Of a stretch of 64,000 nt of DNA, positions 46,184 to 55,791 are shown one piece after another. The stretch comes from Aureisphaera sp963669405 (GTDB lineage: Bacteria > Bacteroidota > Bacteroidia > Flavobacteriales > Flavobacteriaceae). Made by a program: the position numbers and the translations under genes. The notes below the pieces were generated by a model. The model was not told where the DNA came from, ran no database searches, and was given only the letters and a program-made list of their open reading frames with translations. Location: positions 186,001 to 250,000 of the forward strand of contig CAXXHF010000002.1 in the NCBI GenBank assembly GCA_963669405.2, written 5' to 3'. Position 1 is the first letter of the stretch, and each line of letters opens with the position of its first letter.

Positions 46184-46214
46184 GGTAGGGTTTTTTAAAC
46201 CTGAAGTGTCGTAT
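46184..46214 (+). promoter_or_regulatory. 31-bp mirrored element in front of the Kazal lipoprotein gene
   Basis: Exact reverse complement of 45539-45569, reading toward the Kazal gene (GGTAGGG at 46184 to GTCGTAT at 46214). Its end lies 47 bases before the ATG at 46262. Identity over 31 bases with the fecR-side copy argues for one shared sigma or regulator, or a recombination unit. Confidence 0.7.
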
Positions 46215-46261
46215 GGTAGATTAATCGCAAAGAATGTGCACCCACTATTAACCTTAAACCT

Positions 46262-47950
46262 ATGAAAATGAAGCATTTTAAAATATTTCTTGCCGCTTGC
46301 CTGCTCTCACTAGCCTTTGTGGCCTGTACCAATGATGAATCTATTACACCCCCTCAAAATGTTCAGGAAAGTGAATCTGTGCAAAATGCAATTTCACAAT
46401 TAGAAACACATTTTAACGACAATGGTGTTTTTACAGACGATGCAAATCCTACAGGAAATCTCGTCATCGATTTTTGTTTCGATTTCGTTTATCCCATCAC
46501 CTTAATCTATAATAACGGAGCCACTGTAACGGTCAATAATTTGGGTGAATTGGTAACGGTTATCATCAATTCTACACCCGAACTGTATATTGTGGGTATA
46601 GAATTCCCGTTCGATGTTATATGGTACAACCCGCAAACCAATGGAACCGAAATAATCACTATAAATAATGAAGCAGAGTTTATTGCCCTACTAGAAACAT
46701 GTAATTTCGACCCTTGTGTATGTACCGATGAATACGATCCAGTTTGTGTAGAAATAGAAACTCCACAGGGTACGGTTGTTCTTACCTTCCCAAATGCTTG
46801 TCATGCCGAATGTGAAGGGTTTACAGAAGAAGACTTTATAGATTGTGAAAATGATTGTGATTGTCCAGCCGAAATAGATCCTGTGTGTGTAATGAGTGGA
46901 AATGGAACCATCATTCAATTCGATAATGAATGTCTGGCTCTATGTGAAGGATTTACACCAAACGATTTTGTAGACTGTCCAAGTGACTGCGACTGTCCTT
47001 CAGAAATAGATCCTGTATGTGTGGAAACGCCAGCTGGAAATATTATTGAGTTTGATAACGAATGTTTGGCCCTTTGTGAAGGATATACGCCAAATGACTT
47101 TGTAGATTGTCCTGTAGATGTTTGCGAAATTACTAACGTTGTTGTAGAAGTAGGTGATTGTAACCCAGCTGGAAATACATATACAGTTACTATAAACTTC
47201 GAAACTGTTAATGCTACCAATGATACGTTCGATGTATTCGCCTTGAACGGGGATCTCCTTGGAAACTATCCATTATCCAGTTTACCACTTACACTAGAAT
47301 TTGAAACCAATGGAACTGGTTTTGATGGTGTAACCGTATGTATTAATGACAATCCAAACTGCTGTACTACTATAGATTGGGAAACTCCAGATTGTGGAGG
47401 CGGAGAATGTGCCATCACCAATTTAACGGTAGATGTAGGTGAATGTAATCCTGCTGGTGGTTATGTGATCACGATCGATTTTGAATATGTAAATCCAGGC
47501 AATGACTTCTTCGATCTGTATGTTAGGGATGATGTTTTTATCGGATTCTTTCAGTTGGCAGAGACTTCCATTAACAATCGCTTTCGAGCCTAGTGGATTT
47601 GATTACGACTATCTTCGAGTATGCATCAATGACAACCCAGATTGTTGCAATGAAATAGAATGGATGCACACCCAACTGCCAGAACGAATGTGATTGTTCA
47701 GATGTGTTCGATCCTGTTTGTGTAGAAGTTGGTAGTACCATCCTTACTTATTACAATGCATGTTATGCAGAATGTGATGGTTTTACAGAGGCTGATTTTG
47801 TAGACTGTGTTGAAGAATGTGCTGATTGTGCGAATTCACCTTATGAGCCAATTTGTGTGGAATTTGCCGGGTACTGTGCTGACCATGTATAATGAGTGTT
47901 TCTTATTCTGTAACGGATTTACACCCAATGACATTGTCGACTGTAATTAA
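46262..47950 (+). pseudogene. Kazal-repeat lipoprotein, interrupted by three +1 frameshifts
   Basis: Lipoprotein signal (LLSLAFVAC, cysteine about residue 21). An N-terminal domain (about 60-155) is followed by three Kazal-like units (C-x-C-...-P-V-C-...-N-x-C-x3-C; for example CDCPAEIDPVC, CDCPSEIDPVC), two repeats of another cysteine domain (VEVGDCNPAG..., VCINDNPxCC) and two more Kazal-like units. The first frame stops at 47593. Joining across an extra base near 47564, 47664-47673 and 47868-47873 restores coherent repeats and a natural end at 47950. Whether the breaks are real or sequencing errors is open, as ftsK nearby also has one. Kazal domains usually inhibit serine proteases; here they may protect or bind host or prey proteases. 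It shares its upstream 31-bp element with fecR. Confidence 0.75.
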
Positions 47951-47994
47951 TGCAAAAACTTTAGGTTAAGTTATTTGTTAAGTTTCAAATCGAT

Positions 47995-48028
47995 GAGGCT
48001 GCTCCTAGGAGCAGCCTCTTTTGTTTTG
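47995..48028 (+). terminator. terminator after the Kazal lipoprotein gene
   Basis: GAGGCTGCTCC-TAGGAGCAGCCTC (near-perfect 12-bp palindrome) followed by TTTTGTTTT. It lies 45 bases after the natural stop of the frameshifted gene, supporting 47950 as the original end. Confidence 0.88.
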
Positions 48029-48053
48029 TTAGGATGTTATCACTACAATACAC

Positions 48054-48061
48054 TACCTTTG
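48054..48061 (+). promoter_or_regulatory. dgkA -7 box
   Basis: TACCTTTG matches TAnnTTTG exactly, 26 bases before the GTG start. No well-spaced -33 box is seen. Confidence 0.45.
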
Positions 48062-48087
48062 CGGCTTAATTTGATTTCCATTGGATT

Positions 48088-48450
48088 GTGAAGAAGAAAT
48101 CCTTCCTTGTTAAAAGACTACTTGGCTTTAAATATGCCACCAAAGGAGCTTGGATGCTTTTAAAGAATGAGGCCAGCATTCAAGTTCAAGCTGCCATTGC
48201 TATCTTAATGACCATTGCAGGTTTTTATTTCGAAATTTCAACTTCTGAATGGATTTTTCAAACCCTGGCCATTGGTTTGGTCATGAGTATTGAAGGGCTA
48301 AATACCGCTGCCGAAGAAATTGCCAATTTTGTGCATCCAGATTTTCATAATAAAATAGGATATATCAAGGATGTAGCAGCAGGAGCGGTGTTCTATGCAG
48401 CTATAGCTGCTGTTATTGTGGGTTGTCTAATTTACATTCCAAAATTCTAG
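48088..48450 (+). CDS. dgkA: diacylglycerol/undecaprenol kinase
   Basis: 120 residues, three membrane helices and the family signature EGLNTAAEEIANFVHP with the catalytic Glu; amphipathic N terminus LLGFKYATKGAWMLLKNEASIQVQ. Phosphorylates diacylglycerol or undecaprenol in the inner membrane. Starts at GTG. It lies in the 47.5-48.8 kb stretch where neighbouring genes are frameshifted but is itself intact. Followed by ftsK. Confidence 0.9.
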   Translation: MKKKSFLVKRLLGFKYATKGAWMLLKNEASIQVQAAIAILMTIAGFYFEISTSEWIFQTLAIGLVMSIEGLNTAAEEIANFVHPDFHNKIGYIKDVAAGAVFYAAIAAVIVGCLIYIPKF

Positions 48451-48497
48451 CGTCGAAAACTGCAAAATTTTATGTAGATTCAAACGTTTACAATTTG

Positions 48498-48505
48498 TAC
48501 TTTTG
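48498..48505 (+). promoter_or_regulatory. ftsK -7 box
   Basis: TACTTTTG matches TAnnTTTG, 17 bases before the ATG at 48523. No clear -33 box. Confidence 0.45.
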
Positions 48506-48522
48506 TGTAACGACAACCAACT

Positions 48523-50923
48523 ATGGCTAAAAAAAAGACGGCAAGAAAAAAAACATCCAAAACTCCTAGAAAAAAATTATCTCTTAGCCTATCTAGGCAG
48601 CAAAAAATCATTTTGGGGTGCGCGCTTTTCTTTTTTGGACTCGCCCTACTCTTTTCATTTATCTCTTACTTCTTTACTTGGCAGGCAGACCAAAGTATGG
48701 TGGGTGAACTAGGAAGAGAGGAGAGATGCCCAAAATTGGTTATCCTCTGTAGGTAGAGATCTTTCAGAGTTTTTTATTGGCAATGGATTTGGGATTTCGG
48801 CCTTTATCATTGCTTTTCTAATTGGGATTACGGGTATTTACTTTTTCTTCGATTTTGCGAAGAAACAGCTTCTTAAATTCTGGTTTTGGGGATTATTGAC
48901 TACTGTATGGCTATCGGTCTTTTTTGGCTTTTTTGGAGTGGAAAAAACCATTTTCAGTGGTGTCATAGGATACGAAATTAATGACTTACTACAAGATTAT
49001 ATAGGCCTTGTTGGCGCTATTCTTCTAATGGCCTTCCTAGCAATTATTTATATGGTGGTCCGTCTTAAAATGACACCAGAAAAAGTTTCAGCTGCACTTA
49101 AAAAGACCAAAAAGGAAATACAAGATGATTTTAATTCAGAAAGCACCGCTGCTGAAGAAAGTACTGTAGAACCCACCGATTATGAAAAAGACGTGATTGA
49201 CACCTTAGCAACACCTACCCAAGGAGTGGAGATGGACCTGTCTCCCATTGTTGAGGAAGAAATCATACCAGAACCTACCTTAAAGACAATTTCTGAAGAA
49301 CCCAAAAAGAGCAACCCAGAGGTAGATGTTGCTATGGAAGTAGAGGCAGCTCCTCAAGAAGAAGAAATTACTGAAAATCTTTCCAAAAAATTAGTAGATG
49401 ATTTTGGGGAGTTTGACCCCACTTTAGAGTTGGGAAATTTCAAATTTCCAACCCTCAAATTACTCAAAGATTATAGCGGTGGACAGGGCATCACCATTAA
49501 TCAGGAAGAGCTGGAAGCAAATAAAAATCGTATTGTAGAAACTCTGAATAACTACAAAATTGGTATTTCCAATATAAAAGCAACCGTAGGTCCTACGGTG
49601 ACCCTCTATGAAATTGTTCCTGAAGCTGGTGTTCGTATTTCAAAAATTAAAAACCTAGAAGATGATATTGCTTTATCGCTATCAGCATTAGGAATTAGGA
49701 TTATTGCACCTATCCCGGGTAGAGGGACCATTGGGATTGAAGTTCCTAATAAAAACCCTCAGATTGTATCAATGCGATCTGCCATTGCATCCCCTAAATT
49801 TCAGAATGCCGAAATGGAGCTTCCTCTAACCCTGGGAAAAACCATTAGTAATGAGACTTTTGTAGTAGACCTAGCCAAAATGCCACACTTGTTAATGGCG
49901 GGAGCTACTGGGCAAGGAAAATCTGTTGGGTTGAATGCTATCCTTACTTCCCTATTGTATAAAAAGCACCCAGCCGAAGTTAAGTTCGTTTTGGTAGATC
50001 CTAAAAAAGTAGAGCTTACACTATTCAACAAGATTGAAAGACATTATTTGGCTAAACTTCCTGATACCGATGAAGCCATTATTACCGATACCAATAAGGT
50101 AATTAATACACTCAATTCCCTTTGTATTGAAATGGATGCCCGTTACGACTTGCTTAAAGATGCCATGTGTCGGAATATCAAAGAATACAATACAAAGTTC
50201 AAGGCCCGAAAACTGAATCCTCATGATGGACATAAGTTCCTTCCCTATATTGTTTTGGTTATAGACGAGTTTGCTGATCTTATCATGACAGCAGGAAAAG
50301 AAGTAGAAACACCTATAGCCCGTCTAGCCCAATTGGCTAGAGCTATTGGGATTCACTTAATCATTGCAACACAGCGTCCATCTGTAAATGTAATTACAGG
50401 TATTATTAAAGCTAACTTCCCTGCCCGTATTGCCTTTAGGGTAACTAGTAAGATTGATTCCAGAACCATTTTGGACGCCTCTGGTGCCGATCAACTTATT
50501 GGGCGTGGAGATATGCTGTACACCCAAGGAAATGATTTAACAAGAATTCAGTGTGCTTTTGTGGATACCCCAGAAGTTGCTGACATAACTGAATATATTG
50601 GCTCTCAGAAGGCCTATCCCGATGCACATCTATTACCAGAATATGTAAGCGAAGAAGGTGGCACAACTATTGATATAAGTGTGGAAGAACGCGATAGTTT
50701 GTTCCGTCAAGCCGCCGAAGTGCTGGTTATTGCCCAGCAGGGTTCTGCCTCACTTTTGCAGCGTAAATTAAAACTGGGATACAACCGTGCAGGAAGATTG
50801 ATTGATCAATTAGAAGCTGCAGGTATTGTGGGCCCTTTTGAGGGGAGTAAAGCTAGACAAGTACTCGTTCCAACTATTGAGGCATTAAACCAACTTTTAG
50901 ACAACGAAAACAACGATTTGTAA
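48523..50923 (+). CDS. ftsK: DNA translocase FtsK, with a +1 frameshift near 48711-48726
   Basis: The first frame (start ATG 48523; KKTARKKTSKTPRKK, membrane helices) stops at 48756, and the continuation (DAQNWLSSVGRDLSEFF on) is in another frame. One extra base in a GA-rich run at about 48711-48726 explains it. The rest has four N-terminal helices, an acidic linker, the FtsK motor (Walker A GATGQGKSVGLN, Walker B IVLVIDEFADL, LARAIGIHLIIATQRP) and a C-terminal gamma (winged helix) domain reading KOPS-type sites (LKLGYNRAGRLIDQLE). FtsK is needed for chromosome segregation, so the break is more likely a sequence error than a true loss. Followed by lolA, two bases after its stop. Confidence 0.9.
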
Positions 50924-50924
50924 G

Positions 50925-51566
50925 ATGAAAAAAGTAATTTTTTTAGTAATGATTCTAGGCTGCGTTTCTTTGGCACAAGCGCAAAATGCTAAGACATTGC
51001 TTAATGAGGTTTCGACAAAAGTAAAGAGCTACGACAACATTGTCATCGATTTTAAATGGAATCTGAACAATGAGAAAGAAGGGGTAAACCAAGATACCCG
51101 TGGCAATGTAACCATTAAAGGAGAACAATATCTTTTAAATATGCTAGGTACTACCCGTATGTTTGATGGTCGTAATATTTATACCATTGTTCCTGAAGAT
51201 GAAGAGGTAACCATATCAGCATTTAATGCTCAAGAAGATAAGGAAATTACACCTTCTAAACTGCTTACTTTCTACCAGAAAGGATATACTTCCAAAATGG
51301 ACATTGTACAAAATGTAAAAGGACGAAAAATTCAGTATGTGAAATTAGTTCCTATTGATTCTAAAGCTGAAATCAAGGATATATTGCTGGGTGTAGATGT
51401 ACAAACAAAGCACATTTATAGACTGATCCAAACCGATGCCAACGGCACAAAATATACCCTTACTGTTAATTCTTTTAAAACCAATCAGCCATTGTCGGAA
51501 ACACTTTTTACCTTTGACCAAGGAAAGTTCGAAAAAGATGGATATTATATCAATCGTTTGGACTAA
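50925..51566 (+). CDS. lolA: outer-membrane lipoprotein carrier protein LolA
   Basis: 213 residues with a signal peptide (ILGCVSLAQAQ). LolA-type fold strands: DNIVIDFKWNLNNEKEG, RGNVTIKGEQYLLNMLGTTR, GRNIYTIVPEDEEVTIS, LFTFDQGKFEKDGYY. Carries lipoproteins through the periplasm to the outer membrane, consistent with the many lipoproteins in this window. Two bases after ftsK and 12 bases before the LptF/LptG-like gene: an envelope-biogenesis trio. Confidence 0.9.
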   Translation: MKKVIFLVMILGCVSLAQAQNAKTLLNEVSTKVKSYDNIVIDFKWNLNNEKEGVNQDTRGNVTIKGEQYLLNMLGTTRMFDGRNIYTIVPEDEEVTISAFNAQEDKEITPSKLLTFYQKGYTSKMDIVQNVKGRKIQYVKLVPIDSKAEIKDILLGVDVQTKHIYRLIQTDANGTKYTLTVNSFKTNQPLSETLFTFDQGKFEKDGYYINRLD

Positions 51567-51578
51567 CAAAGAGTCTTT

Positions 51579-53207
51579 TTGAAAATACTAGATCGGTACA
51601 TATTAGTGGCCTTTTTGAAGACGTTTCTTAGCGTCTTCATTATTTTAATGTTCATTTTTGTCCTTCAGACCATATGGTTGTATATATCTGAATTAGCGGG
51701 CAAAGATTTAGATATATGGATTGTTCTTAAGTTCCTCTGGTATGTTTCGCCAAGGCTTATTCCTTTGGTGTTACCTTTAACCATATTGGTAACTTCTCTC
51801 ATGGTGTTTGGTAGTTTTTCTGAAAAGTATGAATTCGCAGCCATGAAGTCCACAGGAATTTCTTTGCAACGGGCTATGCGAAGTCTCACCTATTTCATTT
51901 TGGGATTGGCAATTTTGGCCTTTTTCTTTGCAAACAACGTAATTCCATACTCAGAATACAAATGGCAGAATCTTCGTAGAAACATTGCTCAAGTAAGTCC
52001 ATCCATGGCCATTGTAGAAGGTCAGTTCAGTAGTATTGGAGATGACTTTAATATCAAGGTGTCTGAAAAATATGGCGATAATGAACAATATTTAAGGAAT
52101 GTTGTTATTCATCAGAAAAATCCAAAACGGCGATCTAAGAATTCTACAGTAATCATTGCCAAGGAAGGGGAACTTGCCAGTAAAAAAGGCAGTAATACCC
52201 TATCGCTCATTTTGAAGGATGGAAACTATTATGAAGATATTCAGCTAAACAATGTGATTAAGCAGCGTAATCATCCTTTTGCAAAAAGCTATTTTGAGCA
52301 ATATACCATCAATATCGATCTTACCAAACTCAATGATGCAGATATTAACAAGGATAATCAATTGAGTAATCACAATATGTACAAAGCAAGTGAGCTAGTT
52401 ACTGAGATTGATAAATTATCTGATGAGTTTTCGAAGAATATCGATCAGTTTTCGGTAGACATGTATTACCGCATGGGGCTACCCAAGAAAAAAGATTCGA
52501 CCATACGCAAGTACCAAAAAGACAGTTCGGTCGTAGAAGTCTTGGATATTTTCAACAATCAACGACAAGCCAAAATACTAAGTACTGCCATTGACAATGT
52601 TCGTGGTTCATTGAAATCTGTCGATGCCAAAAAATCACAGTTCAAACAAAAAATAAAGCGTCTCAACAAGCATGAGATTGCCTTTCATGAAAAGTTTGCG
52701 TTAGCCATTGCCTGTATTATATTATTCTTTGTAGGGGCTCCGTTAGGTGCTATTATTAGAAAAGGAGGAATGGGACTTCCCATGGTAGTAGCCGTGCTCT
52801 TGTTTCTTACCTATCACTTTATTGGAATTTTTGCTAAAAACAGTGCTGAAGATGGCACCATGCATCCATTTATTGCAAGTTGGCTAAGTACTGCCATCAT
52901 GCTTCCCTTGGGTGTTTGGCTAACGTATCGCGCTACTACCGATCAAGGGATTTTTGATATGGATTCCTTTTTACAGCGTTTCAATGTTTTCAAAAAGAAA
53001 AAAGATGAAACGGCTATTGATGAAGAAGAACTCATCATTCTTACCCAGCACGAAAAAGCATTGGTATTGTCCAAAAGTGAAGAACAGCTTAAGGATATGC
53101 TGCGTAATCCTGAGAAATACAATTATTCTGAAGATGTACGGAAGGCAATTATCCGGGAATTAAAATTGAAAGGATATCACAAAGAAGAATTGGAAGCACT
53201 TTTATAA
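51579..53207 (+). CDS. LptF/LptG-family permease (YjgP/YjgQ)
   Basis: 542 residues starting at TTG. Six membrane helices: N-terminal block of three (ILVAFLKTFLSVFIILMFIF, LIPLVLPLTILVTSLMVFG, YFILGLAILAFFFANN), a periplasmic beta-jellyroll of about 130-350, and a C-terminal block of three (FALAIACIILFFVGAPLGAII, VVAVLLFLTYHFIGI, STAIMLPLGVWLTY). Extracts LPS from the inner membrane with LptB. A longer C-terminal charged tail (QRFNVFKKKKDETAIDEEE) follows. Whether F or G cannot be said. Confidence 0.9.
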   Translation: MKILDRYILVAFLKTFLSVFIILMFIFVLQTIWLYISELAGKDLDIWIVLKFLWYVSPRLIPLVLPLTILVTSLMVFGSFSEKYEFAAMKSTGISLQRAMRSLTYFILGLAILAFFFANNVIPYSEYKWQNLRRNIAQVSPSMAIVEGQFSSIGDDFNIKVSEKYGDNEQYLRNVVIHQKNPKRRSKNSTVIIAKEGELASKKGSNTLSLILKDGNYYEDIQLNNVIKQRNHPFAKSYFEQYTINIDLTKLNDADINKDNQLSNHNMYKASELVTEIDKLSDEFSKNIDQFSVDMYYRMGLPKKKDSTIRKYQKDSSVVEVLDIFNNQRQAKILSTAIDNVRGSLKSVDAKKSQFKQKIKRLNKHEIAFHEKFALAIACIILFFVGAPLGAIIRKGGMGLPMVVAVLLFLTYHFIGIFAKNSAEDGTMHPFIASWLSTAIMLPLGVWLTYRATTDQGIFDMDSFLQRFNVFKKKKDETAIDEEELIILTQHEKALVLSKSEEQLKDMLRNPEKYNYSEDVRKAIIRELKLKGYHKEELEALL

Positions 53208-53257
53208 AACATATATTCTTAGCCCATAAATCAATTAGCTCAATACCATACATTCCC

Positions 53258-53265
53258 TATCTTTG
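53258..53265 (+). promoter_or_regulatory. ribB -7 box
   Basis: TATCTTTG, exact TAnnTTTG, 20 bases before the ATG at 53285. Confidence 0.55.
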
Positions 53266-53284
53266 CACCATCTAAAAAGTGATT

Positions 53285-54433
53285 ATGATTTCTACCGAAA
53301 ATAGCACCTCCATTCAATTGAATACCATTGAAGAAGCCATTGAAGACATTAAACTAGGCAAGGTGGTCATTGTTGTAGACGATGAAAACCGTGAAAACGA
53401 AGGTGATTTCATTGCAGCAGCCGAGAAGGTAACTCCAGAAATGATTAATTTCATGGCAACTCATGGACGTGGTTTAATCTGTGCTCCGCTTACCGAGCAG
53501 CGTTGCGACGAATTGCAATTGAACATGATGGTAGAAAACAATACCGTGTTACACCATACCCAATTCACTGTATCTGTAGATCTTATTGGCCATGGCTGTA
53601 CCACAGGGATATCTGTACATGACCGTGCCAAAACCATACAAGCATTGGTACATGGTGATACCCGTGCAGAAGATTTGGGCCGTCCTGGCCATATTTTTCC
53701 TCTAAAAGCTAAAGAAGGTGGCGTACTACGTAGAACTGGGCATACAGAGGCTGCAATAGATTTGGCACGATTAGCTGGTTTACAGCCCGCAGGAATTTTA
53801 GTGGAAATTCTGAATGAGGATGGAACCATGGCACGACTTCCGCAATTGGTAGGTGTTGCCAAAAAATTTGATCTCAAATTAATTTCCATCGAGGACCTTG
53901 TGGCTTACCGTATGGAACACGATTCCTTGATCGAGAAAAAAGAGGATTTTGATATTAATACCAAATTTGGAGCTTTTCGCTTACGAGCATACAAACAAAC
54001 TACCAACGACCAAGTTCACATTGCCCTGACCAAAGGAAGTTGGTCACGGGACGAAGCTGTTCCGGTACGTGTAAATTCAACTTTGGTGAATAATGACATT
54101 CTTGGGACCCTTACCAATAATGCCGATAAAAAACTGGACGACATGTTCCGTGCCATCAATGCTGAAGGAAAAGGAGCTATTGTGTTTATCAATCAGCAAA
54201 GTCAATCCCTTAATTTATTAAATCGATTATCACAACTTAGGGAACTGCAGGATGGCGATGCTGTAGTAAAAGCACCCAGAATTGAAATGGACACCAAAGA
54301 CTTTGGAATTGGGGCACAGATTCTTCATGACCTAAATATCCACAAAATTCGATTGGTTTCGAATAAAGAACAAGGTAAGCGGGTAGGAATGATTGGTTAC
54401 GGACTGGAGATTACAGACTATATTCCTTTTTAA
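53285..54433 (+). CDS. ribB: 3,4-dihydroxy-2-butanone 4-phosphate synthase fused to a degenerate GTP cyclohydrolase II domain
   Basis: 382 residues from the ATG at 53285. The N-terminal RibB domain is complete: DDENRENEGDFIAAAEKVTP, CTTGISVHDRAKTI, RPGHIFPLKAKEGGVLRRTGHTEA, RLAGLQPAGILVEIL. It makes 3,4-dihydroxy-2-butanone 4-phosphate from ribulose 5-phosphate for riboflavin. The C-terminal part has the RibA (GTP cyclohydrolase II) framework but lacks its Zn cysteines: the usual S-E-C-L-T-G-D...R-C-D-C segment is STLVNNDILGTLTNNADKKL. So this RibA half should be inactive, and an active RibA is expected elsewhere. Converges on kdnA with 23 bases of overlap. Confidence 0.93.
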   Translation: MISTENSTSIQLNTIEEAIEDIKLGKVVIVVDDENRENEGDFIAAAEKVTPEMINFMATHGRGLICAPLTEQRCDELQLNMMVENNTVLHHTQFTVSVDLIGHGCTTGISVHDRAKTIQALVHGDTRAEDLGRPGHIFPLKAKEGGVLRRTGHTEAAIDLARLAGLQPAGILVEILNEDGTMARLPQLVGVAKKFDLKLISIEDLVAYRMEHDSLIEKKEDFDINTKFGAFRLRAYKQTTNDQVHIALTKGSWSRDEAVPVRVNSTLVNNDILGTLTNNADKKLDDMFRAINAEGKGAIVFINQQSQSLNLLNRLSQLRELQDGDAVVKAPRIEMDTKDFGIGAQILHDLNIHKIRLVSNKEQGKRVGMIGYGLEITDYIPF

Positions 54434-55622
54434 GTACTTCTGAAATGACATGGGCCATGGTTGCTGCCCGTTGACGAACCTCATCTTCAGACCAACCTAT
54501 TTTCACCAACGAAGAGATGGTGCGTCCTATCCATACATCACTGGCCGAAAAGTCTGCCTCATTTAAATCTTGGATTTGGTTTTGGATCTCCACAGGAAGT
54601 CTCCCCAAAGAATTTAGATTCTTGAGGTGTCCCCATCCATTTATATAGTGCCAATTATTATTGAACCAATAAAAACAGGCCTCTACCCCTGCTTCTCCTA
54701 AAGCTTTATGAGCTTTTTGGGTTAACTCTACCGTAGGTAAAAAGAAATTTAGAAAAGAATAATTCTCCTCTCCTCCTTCGGGTACACGTCTAAATGTAAC
54801 TCCGTTTACTTTAGACAAAGCCTCTCTAACAATGGTAAAGTGTTCTTTTTGCTTGGCCAGTATAGCATCTAATTTCCCCAATTGGGCCAATCCTACAGCG
54901 GCATTCAATTCAGAAATACGAAAATTGTACCCTAAGGTAGGATGGGTTTCGGCACCACGATCATTACCAACATGGTCGTGTCCATGATCTTGGTATTGGT
55001 CTGCATTAATAGCAAATTGCTGGTTATTGGTAATGATTCCCCCACCTTCTCCACAGGTAATGGTTTTTACATAATCAAAAGAAAAGCACCCTAAATCTCC
55101 GTAGCTCCCCAAAGGTTGTCCTTTGTAGGTTCCGCCAATGGCTTGGCAGGCATCTTCTAAAAGAATCAAATTGTGTTCATCACAAATAGCTTTTAATGCT
55201 TCTAAATCTGCCATGGAACCACACATATGTACTGGCATGACACATTTGGTTTTAGGGGTAATCGCTGCAACTACTGCTGCAGGATCTAAAGTTAATGTAT
55301 CATCTACATCTACCAATACGGGAACAGCACCCAACATCATGATGGACTCAAAGCTAGCCACAAAGGTAAACGTAGGCATAATCACCTCATCTCCAGCTCC
55401 TATTCCTGCTGATGCCAATGCTACTGTCAATGCCGAAGTACCACTGGATACCAATTGGCAATATTCACTTTGCATGCGGGCTGCAAAAGCTGTTTCAAAT
55501 TCTTTAGCTTTCCAATGGCCATTTCGCATACCATCAAAACCGTAGCGCATGAGTACGCCACTTTCCAGTACATCGTTTACTTGTTTTCTTTCTTCTTCTC
55601 CAAAGGCTTCAAATCCGGGCAT
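54411..55622 (-). CDS. kdnA: 8-amino-3,8-dideoxy-manno-octulosonate transaminase KdnA
   Basis: 403 residues of the DegT/DnrJ/EryC1/StrS aminotransferase family. The PLP lysine is in SFDYVKTITCGEGG; the start MPGFEAFGEEERKQVNDVL, RYGFDGMRNGHWK, HMCGSMADLEALKAICDEHN, LLEDACQAIGGTYKGQPLGS, DHGHDHVGNDRGAETHP and NFRISELNAAVGLAQLGKLD match the Shewanella KdnA pattern as I recall it. It installs the 8-amino group on Kdo for lipopolysaccharide. The oxidase partner KdnB is not adjacent. Upstream has a -7 box TATCTTTG on the minus strand at 55671-55678. Confidence 0.85.
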   Translation of the reverse strand: MPGFEAFGEEERKQVNDVLESGVLMRYGFDGMRNGHWKAKEFETAFAARMQSEYCQLVSSGTSALTVALASAGIGAGDEVIMPTFTFVASFESIMMLGAVPVLVDVDDTLTLDPAAVVAAITPKTKCVMPVHMCGSMADLEALKAICDEHNLILLEDACQAIGGTYKGQPLGSYGDLGCFSFDYVKTITCGEGGGIITNNQQFAINADQYQDHGHDHVGNDRGAETHPTLGYNFRISELNAAVGLAQLGKLDAILAKQKEHFTIVREALSKVNGVTFRRVPEGGEENYSFLNFFLPTVELTQKAHKALGEAGVEACFYWFNNNWHYINGWGHLKNLNSLGRLPVEIQNQIQDLNEADFSASDVWIGRTISSLVKIGWSEDEVRQRAATMAHVISEVLKKEYSL

Positions 55623-55670
55623 AGCAATTTCTTACGTTACGGGGTTCTTTTACGCCATTAAGACGTTAGG

Positions 55671-55678
55671 CAAAGATA
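55671..55678 (-). promoter_or_regulatory. kdnA -7 box
   Basis: On the minus strand TATCTTTG, exact TAnnTTTG, 48 bases before the kdnA ATG at 55622. Leader about 40 bases. Confidence 0.5.
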
Positions 55679-55791
55679 AGGGTTGCGTGAGTAGGGTGCA
55701 ATGTATTTTTAATTGAACCTTCTAGGTATTCATCATCCAGTATTTATTGATAAATATTTGTGTAATTTTAAAAAAACAATAATACTCAACT

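Noticed and set aside
45539..46214. 31-bp inverted repeat as ends of an insertion sequence
   Set aside because: No transposase between the repeats, only the sigma gene, and both repeats lie at promoter distance from outward genes.
47564..47873. Programmed frameshifting in the Kazal gene
   Set aside because: Three breaks in different contexts without slippery heptamers, and a similar break in ftsK, fit sequence errors or decay better.
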